A stretch of 64,000 nucleotides of DNA from Hanleya hanleyi (lineage: Eukaryota; Mollusca; Polyplacophora; Lepidopleurida; Hanleyidae), in NCBI GenBank assembly GCA_036873755.1, contig JAVTVY010016132.1, positions 1 through 64,000 on the forward strand. Reading direction: 5' to 3'. This document shows, piece after piece, positions 57,472-64,000 of this stretch. Positions within the stretch are counted from its first letter, which is position 1, and each line of letters starts with the position of its first letter. Made by a program: the position numbers and the translations under genes. The notes under the pieces are model-generated. The model made no database searches, was not told the DNA's origin, and worked only from the letters and a program-made list of their open reading frames with translations.

Positions 57472-57958
57472 TTAAAGGTGAAATGCAAAGGTTTTCAAAT
57501 TTCCTATTTATATTACTCGTGGGCTAGTTAATGATGGAAATATCAGCCCATATACTTCGTTTGGTTTCATCTGAAGTATTTCGTCTCCTGGTAGCTTTTG
57601 AAAAGTGCTTCAAAGTTGGTATCTCAAGCCTGGCAAATTTCAGAAATGAAATCCGCATCGCTTATCTGCCCTTGTTTGACGTTGGTTTGTGACGTCACAT
57701 GGCCGGGCGTCAATACTTGTAACGTTCAGTCTCTGGGCGGTTGGTCTGACGTGACGTCACAATCAAGGAAAGATAAGCGATGACGTTTTGCAAATCTGAA
57801 TTAAGCTGTGCTAGGGGTACTAACTTTTAAAAAGATTCTAGCAGACAAGATAATTCAAATTAAACCAAGTGAAGTAGATAGACTGGTATTTCTATCATTA
57901 TCCAACCTATATAAAATGTGAAAAGCAGAATCTAAAAACCTTTGCATTTCACCTTTAA
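57472..57958. mobile_element. MITE, TTAAAGGTGAAATGCAAAGG ends, 487 bp
   Basis: The ends are TTAAAGGTGAAATGCAAAGG and its inverse. Inner pairs include CTTATCTGCCC/GATAAGCGATGA-like sequence and two GTGACGTCAC palindromes near 57690 and 57755. No coding capacity. Confidence 0.75.
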
Positions 57959-58778
57959 CAGAAAAAAGGTATATATAATGTTATCGCTTACAATTTCGGT
58001 TGGGTTCGTACGTGTATGCCACTAATTTTCATTTTTCTATCACTATAATATTCATTTTTTTCTAGGTGCAACAACTGTTTATCTTTATTCATTTATAGTG
58101 AGTCGTCTCTGGACGTGTTGTCACGACATGCAGCTTATTTGGAACGCTTAATCGATATAAAGATATATTATTTATGACATTTTCTCATCAAAAAACTGAT
58201 TATGTATTTTTATATCGAAATATTATCTCGAATAAAATTGAATAAGAATAATGGAACAAGTATTTTTCTCAAAACTGTCATCAACAGCTAAATTTCGGCA
58301 ATTTGATGGAAAAACTCAACTAACTATACTCTACCTCCATGCTCTAATTTACACTTACGTTGGAGCTGGTCCGAGCTTCATCTAAACTTTTCTAACCAGA
58401 TTGTCTGTATGTATAATTATACTCCGACTGGCTGAAGGGTTAGAGGAAGCTCGCAGTTTGATTGAAAACCTATCAGAACCCCCCCCCCCAAAAAAAACTC
58501 GTCTTACAGGTCGCTGACTTAAGATCTGGACCAAATGCCCGAGCTTACGTGTTGAAAAACATGTAGCTGTAGACAGACCCAGGTGACGCGTCTGTCCCGT
58601 CTCATTTAGTAGCGAGGGGGCGACTGGTTTATGTTTCATGTAAAACCCATCTGCTCATAATTTTTTTAATTTGTTACATCAGATTAATATATTCTCTAGA
58701 AACCATGGAGATAGTGGATTAACATTGAGAATTCAGAAATATGGATCAATCACTAGCTCCGGTGTAGCCTTGTTCTTT
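57959..58778. other. no gene recognised
   Basis: AT-rich flank with a poly-C/poly-A patch at 58480-58500. No supported feature. Confidence 0.35.
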
Positions 58779-59273
58779 ACTACGTGAGAACAACGCTACG
58801 GCTGCAAACCAATCACCAGGTTGAGTTGTTGGGAAAGTGCCGTACGGGCAATATTTGCCGAACCAATTGACCATAACCAATAAAATAATTCGATTCTATG
58901 CCCACTTACCTTCCATTAAACACCTTGTTTATGAGTGACCGTCCATTTTTAGCTTTGCAAGAAGTCTAAACTCGACGAGTAAAACTGTCCATATCGCCGC
59001 TGTGCGTGTAGTGTTTGGCGCGCGGTGTTGTGGCGCGAAATCGGCGGTCGGCGATGTGGATAGTTTTACCACCTCGTCCGAGTTTATATGTCTTGCAAAG
59101 CTAAACGTCGACAGTTACTCTTAAACAAGGTGTTCTATGAAAGGTAAGTGGACATAGAATAGAATTATTTTATTGGTTATGGTTAACGGATTCGGCAAAT
59201 GTTGCCCGTCCGGCACTTTCCCAACAACTCCATCTGGTGATTGGTTTGCAGCCGTAGCGCTGTTCTCACGTAA
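58779..59273. repeat. 495-bp near-complete palindrome
   Basis: ACGTGAGAACA.CGCTACGGCT, CAAACCAATCACC, GGGAAAGTGCCG.ACGGGCAA, CCTTGTTTA.GAGT and CTTTGCAAGA in the left half are mirrored in the right half. The GC-rich centre (GGCGCGCGGTGTTGTGGCGC) is the loop. It is likely a MITE. Hairpin potential is very high. Confidence 0.8.
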
Positions 59274-59524
59274 TTTTTATATGTTCTAAGAGAGAAAAAG
59301 GTGCTGATGTCACCTCGAAGTTTTACACAAATGCGCTACATTGGGATGTCGTTATATTCAAGAACCCGAATGAGAACTAGAACATTTCTTTCAAAGATAG
59401 TAGTTTATTTTTGGCACTTCAATCTCACATCATGGAGGCCAAACTTCGATAAACCGCTCCATGTCATTTGAAAGTAAAACAGATGGAAAGCTTGTACCAC
59501 TCCTGTATTCCTGCTTTCTATATG

Positions 59525-59691
59525 CACTGAAAAAAAAAATTCCTTAAAATTGAAGAATATTCCCCGACTATTACACCAGTCCTTATTAAAATTCAATAAG
59601 GAATATTCCGTAGCATGTTAAGGAAATTCCTTAACATGGTAAGGAATATTCCTTAGTTATGTTAAATTTTTTAAGGATTTTTTTTTCTGTG
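59525..59691. mobile_element. MITE, TTAAGGAATATTCC family, copy 2
   Basis: CACTGAAAAAAAAAATTCCT at the left and TTTTTTTTCTGTG at the right, with the same AAGGAATATTCC foldback and GACTATTACACCAG motif as 15035-15250. Confidence 0.75.
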
Positions 59692-60940
59692 TGGCAAAAT
59701 TGAGAACAGACCAGTCTCGAAATATATTTGTCATATAGCAATACGAGAGTGATACTTTGTTACGATTAGTCCTAAATCTTCAAGATATAACAAGCGCTGG
59801 ATGAGAGCAAAGACCTCCGTCGAGGCAACAGGGTCCGTAGCATAATACATCACTGAATAACATACGGCCGGATGCCAAGCTCAATTTTGCATTTGTTGGA
59901 CGTTAGCTTCATCAATGGTAATTAATCTGGGATTGAGGGTTCCTCACTAGCATGTCCAGACAGGGATGTGAAAGTCACATTCCCAGCAAATAATTTTTGT
60001 TTGATTTGACGTGCTTGAAATATTGGGGTATGGAATAGAGTATATTGATGGAAAACCTGGAAAGGCCCAACACAGCAACACTTCATATTTTGTATGTGTA
60101 CAGTATAGCATCATCATTGATGAGAGAATGCTCTTCAAAACACACCTGATTTTACCGACACTTCGTTCTGATCTGTCTCAACATCATATGATGAGGATTC
60201 AATGCGCTCGGTATAATTTTGTATACTGGTGTTACAGGTCACCTTCGCCTTCACCTTACTGTATCAATGACCATGGACTTGTACATGTATCACATTCACA
60301 TTGAATGGTGATGGCTGATGAGAATATTGCCCCTAAGGAACAAATGACTGGATTCCACGCAGCAAATATTTATTGTGTAACAGTGAGAAGAAAATTAATT
60401 GTATAAACATTCCAAGCCTCATTGAACACAAGCCGCACCATACTTGATATGAATATAACGCGCGTACATTAGCACGCTTGGACGTCGCTTAGTTAAATAT
60501 GGACAGACTCGCAAAAATCTCAAAATTTTGAAAAGCCACAAAAATGCCCTCAGCTTGTACAGAGTAAGTAAAAATACTTATGTACAACTTGATGTTTAGA
60601 AATGACTGTGTTGAGCGGTTCTATTCCCAACTTCTCTTTTATTCTATGTCATAGAGGACAGGGTTTGGTAGATAATTAAAAACTGTATTAACTCGGCTTC
60701 ACATTTTAGAGAATGACTTTAATTGAGCCAAAGATGAAAGAGAAATACACTTATAAAAAAATCTATTTAAAAAAATATCTGTATATATGTTATATTAATT
60801 TCCATAATTTATTGAAAAAAAATATACGTAGACTTCGACCACCCAATATCACATAGGCCAGGCAACTGTGAGAACAAGTGAAAGATACCCATCGAGTTGA
60901 GCGGATTTGCAGATAAACAACAACAAAAAATTGCACTGTG
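59692..60940. other. no gene recognised
   Basis: AT-rich sequence with short featureless frames. Confidence 0.35.
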
Positions 60941-61712
60941 TGCCTCACGAGGCCCTTCTCCATAGAGTGCATGCCAGTTATTTTTCTAGACTACAACAAC
61001 AACAGTTTTTGCCTGTATCACAGTCCGAGCTTCCGATTACCCTTCAACCTTACCCAGACGACGGATAATTTTTGACAGATTGTCCGGCTGTCAAGCTGTT
61101 TCAAAATAGTATAGTTTTCAGTAAAGTGCAATTTTTCTTCTTTGACAATTTAGAATTTCCCGAGTTCTTCATGTTAAAAAATTGCGGGAAAAATATTTCG
61201 CTATTAAAACACATCTTCTCTATTATTGGCTTGTTCCCGGGGATCATAGGAAGGGATTAGAACAAACAGCATGCTAATATAGGGTCTACGACAGAATGTG
61301 GAGTGAATTTTATGCGAAAAAGGGCTGTTCAGCAATGTCCGCTTTTCCCTGGAATTCATGAGCGCACGATTGAAGTATCATGGGAAGATATATTTTTCCA
61401 GTCGCTATCTCCCCCCCCCCATCTTCAAACAAAAGGAAAGAAAAAGCCGAGAGAGCGCCTCGTGAGGCAGTTATTTTTCCAGACTACAACAACAACAGTT
61501 TTTCCCTGTATCACAGTTCGAGCTTCCGATGACCCTTCAACCTTACCCAGACGACGGATATTTTTTGACAGATTATCCGGCTAGGTTGTTGATCGGATTC
61601 ACAGATAACGATTGAAGCATGGGAAGATATATTTTTTCAGTCGCTATCTCCCCAACCCTCACCCCCCTCACCCAACTAAAAAAAAAAAGAAAAGAAAAAG
61701 CCGAGAGAGTTC
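60941..61712 (+). repeat. direct local duplications
   Basis: The block 60975-61085 (CTACAACAACAACAGTTTTT, CGAGCTTCCGAT, CCTTACCCAGACGACGGATA, GACAGATT.TCCGGCT) is repeated at 61468-61583. A second block (GGGAAGATATATTTTT, CAGTCGCTATCTCCCC, AGAAAAAGCCGAGAGAG) at 61380-61455 is repeated at 61620-61710. The two duplications interleave. Confidence 0.75.
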
Positions 61713-62784
61713 TTCGGAGTTTTACGTTTCTCTGACTTTGAATTTGACTTCTCACTTCCGACTCGCATCCTGGTGAATGACACTCGTCCTTTATCTTTTT
61801 GCCGATTCAGAGATTCTCGAGGAAGTTTCCAATTATACTATCTGGAATGCGAGTTTTTCTTTCGTGAAAATTTACTTTTTATGAAAGCGCAGGTTTGTCT
61901 TCGTCGCATACCGGCCACGCGCGAATTTAGTACCCTCGAATAAAGAGACCCGGTGGAAGCGCTGCAAAGGATACACACCTTTTGTGACGTAAGCATTCAT
62001 TTGTGTCCAGAAACTTTTCAAAATTTCGTCGGGAACCATGGCAATCCCTATTGGAAATCACACGAGTCGTGGGTTCCCCATATGACAATTATTTGGCGGG
62101 AGATTTCACGTTGCGCTCCTAGACCTCCGTCTGATCGACGGAGGTAAAAATAAAACCACATTATGCAAATGCCGACTATCAGGAAAAGCTAGACTGTGAT
62201 CCTATATGACATCAATTTAATTTGACATACAAACGATGGAAGCCGTGTTGAACTAAACAACTAAACTAAAATACTAAATTTTACGGGATAGAATTAAAGC
62301 TGGATTGTCAAGTGCTATACGGACGGAGGAAAGAGTTTTTAGTTTTACTTAAGGCATATTTTAAACCACTTTGATCTTGGTGTCGATTCATCCCCCTCCC
62401 TCCTCCCCTATTCAGTGAACCTTTCTCCAAAAAAAAGAAAAAAAAAAGAAACCTTGAGTCTTAAAGCTGTCATTTTGAGTTTGTTGCACAATCCTCGGAG
62501 CAGATCATCATGGTGTAAATTCAAAATGGGTGACATGCATGAGCTGTAAAGCTGTGTTTTTGTCATATTTCAAAATTGAAGAATAAAGGCACATTATATT
62601 TACATCAATCATTTAAAATAAAGAGAAAAAGAGAATAAGGCAAAACATACACTATTTTTTCGCTCTTGATAGGCCTATAGTGTGTCACCCGCTGTCTGCG
62701 TTAAAAGCATACTGGGAGGGGGGGGGGGGGCGGGGAGATATCAGATCCTCCCACGGAACCCCAACGGTATTTCTGAGTGAATAC
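61713..62784. other. likely intron upstream of the 62.8-kb gene
   Basis: No exon was identified. A poly-G run at 62720-62731 and poly-A/pyrimidine stretches precede the acceptor at 62785-62797. Any 5' UTR exon of the secreted-protein gene would lie upstream of the acceptor, but I cannot place it. Confidence 0.35.
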
Positions 62785-62798
62785 ATTTTCCTTTCAGA

Positions 62799-63272
62799 AT
62801 GGGTTATAGTCCAATTTTGCCTGTGCTAGTGGCCTTAGGATTGGCTACACTAGGGATCATAAACGGCCACAACGAGCCACCAGCGGGCGCAGGCATAGTG
62901 CTGCCGGGAGGAGTCGGTGGAAGAATTGTGCTGCCGGGAGGTGCGCCAACTGGTGGAAAAGCGCCGAGCAGTGGAAAAGTGCCGCCTGGAGGCGCACCGC
63001 CTGGAAACCCATTTGGCTCACAGCCCAAATCCATTGACCCGATTCCCATCATCAAGAAATTAAGGGTACATGACCTAGTGGAGAAAACAAAAAGAGGATT
63101 GGTTATCAAGGTGAAACCAGGGAAGGCGAGAAATCTTGCTGCAAGAATCGTCAACAGTCTAGTACAAACGGCCATCGTTCAGGGTCAGGCGAAGGCAAAA
63201 AGCTTGAAAGCTAAACTCACTAATCTTCTCCGGAGGCGTAAGTATAACCCACTCTACCGTGGTATAATATGA
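62799..63272 (+). CDS. small secreted protein, LPGG-repeat plus basic helical C-terminus
   Basis: The 157-residue frame starts one base after a strong splice acceptor (ATTTTCCTTTCAG, 62785-62797), so the 5' UTR is probably split. Residues 1-23 form a signal peptide (hydrophobic ILPVLVALGLATLGII). Residues 24-75 are Gly/Pro-rich with two IVLPGG and several PGGAP/GGK.P motifs. The C-terminal half is strongly basic and amphipathic (KVKPGKARNLAARIVNSLVQ, then KAKSLKAKLTNLLRRRK). A consensus donor GTAAGT at 63238-63243 could end the exon in phase 1, replacing the last residues (KYNPLYRGII). Matrix-type and membrane-active peptide roles are both possible. I do not recognise a named family. Confidence 0.65.
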   Translation: MGYSPILPVLVALGLATLGIINGHNEPPAGAGIVLPGGVGGRIVLPGGAPTGGKAPSSGKVPPGGAPPGNPFGSQPKSIDPIPIIKKLRVHDLVEKTKRGLVIKVKPGKARNLAARIVNSLVQTAIVQGQAKAKSLKAKLTNLLRRRKYNPLYRGII

Positions 63273-63354
63273 TAATCAACAATTTTGCGATGATTTCATC
63301 GGTATCAACATTTACGCCTAGTTTCCCTTAGGCAGTATGTTTATACACACACAT

Positions 63355-63506
63355 ATAAATTATCACTACGAGTGGTCATTTATCTGATTTTTATCACACG
63401 AGTTTGATAAAACCGATATGAAACGAACTTTAGCGAGTTTCACATGGGTGTTATCAAACGAGTGTGATAAAAATCAGATAAATGACCACGAGTGTTATAA
63501 TTTATT
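63355..63506. repeat. 152-bp foldback (hairpin) element
   Basis: GTGGTCATTTATCTGATTTT plus TATCACACGAGT is mirrored by ACTCG/GTGTGATAAAAATCAGATAA and AATGACCACGAGTG. The spacer holds GATATGAAACGAACTTTAGC. Near-perfect stem of about 55 bp. Confidence 0.8.
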
Positions 63507-63912
63507 TCTCACATCAAAATAACGCTGAAAAGTAACCCAAAATATAGTTAGCAAACTGTAAGGGTGTGATACAAGTTTTGTATCACATGGGTGTATCACA
63601 TTACTTTTGTCCGCTGTGATGTGAGAAATATAGCTACAACAGTCTACTATGAGGAATTGTACACCACACCGGATCCACACATTGCTACCATAGTTTGCAC
63701 TCGCATGCGTTCAACCTACGGCATTGCTGATAATGAGGTCAATTTCTGTCAACCAATCAGTGCGGAATAAGCCATTTCTCGCCCGCCAACCAGATCCCAG
63801 GTTGCTTTAGGCCATACAGGCCAGCACTTGTTTCAGCCCATCCACAAATACCAAGAAAACTGCCGGGAGAAGGTTTGTAGAATGTTTACCATCGTTTAGG
63901 CCACAGGGGCTC

Positions 63913-64000
63913 GTTACCGTTGTTAATTGTTGGTTAATTGAGTTGATTACCTCGTTCACCCCCCTGTAATCAACCTAATTAACCAATTAACAACGGTAAC
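63913..64000. repeat. 88-bp inverted repeat at the window edge
   Basis: GTTACCGTTGTTAATTG.TTGGTTAATT and its inverse AATTAACCAATTAACAAC plus GGTAAC flank a short centre (CTCGTTCACCCCCCTG). The element may continue past 64000. A relative of one arm lies at 1132-1151. Confidence 0.7.

Overview
The window is metazoan genomic DNA. It has split genes with GT/AG introns, long introns full of repeats, C2H2-finger genes in large mobile elements, LINE remnants, tRNA-like sequences and many foldback/MITE elements. A marine invertebrate, perhaps a mollusc or another lophotrochozoan, fits the repeat content. That placement is inference; nothing here fixes the species.

Host gene backbone. Seven exon-like blocks on the minus strand encode, in order, the C-terminal half of a cGMP-specific phosphodiesterase 9 (PDE9A-like) catalytic domain. 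They lie at 44578-44422, 16409-16290, a second version at 15707-15594, 13514-13411, 12656-12528, 9610-9527 and 8673-8653 (stop). Exon junctions are phase-consistent. The second version of the 16.3 kb exon has an in-frame stop, and the 13.4 kb exon is one base short. The upstream half, with the HNxxH metal site, was not found and probably lies beyond position 64000.

Giant intron with two Polinton-like elements. The 28 kb intron between 44422 and 16409 holds two large, almost wholly palindromic elements. Element 2 (29614-43932) has 5'-AG termini and an exact 6-bp target duplication (TCCGTG). Element 1 (19223-27825) has related AG termini and a 5/6 matching duplication. These are Polinton/Maverick hallmarks. 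Element 1 carries head-to-head copies of an A32/FtsK-like packaging ATPase fused to a C2H2 finger, plus a smaller C2H2 protein. One copy of each gene is intact, in opposite arms. Element 2 carries a different three-finger family: an intact copy in the left arm, a broken copy and an intact paralogue in the right arm, and short relics of element 1's small finger gene. I saw no polymerase B, integrase or capsid gene in either. Their arms are long tandem arrays whose units each carry consensus-like NRF-1, CRE or YY1 sites, and both centres share a DR1-type nuclear-receptor motif.

Other regions. A 55-bp minisatellite (16.4-18.2 kb) is an amplification of the PDE9 intron/exon junction, so the splice acceptor is repeated about 33 times. 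A 27/30-bp minisatellite fills 9.9-12.4 kb. From 44.6 to 62.7 kb there are a decayed LINE (47.3-49.9 kb), a group of inverted-repeat elements that each carry their own minisatellite (51.5-55.3 kb), several MITEs and a local duplication. At 62.8 kb a small secreted Gly/Pro-rich, C-terminally basic protein starts directly after a splice acceptor on the plus strand. Positions 1-8.3 kb appear intergenic, with foldback elements and MITEs.
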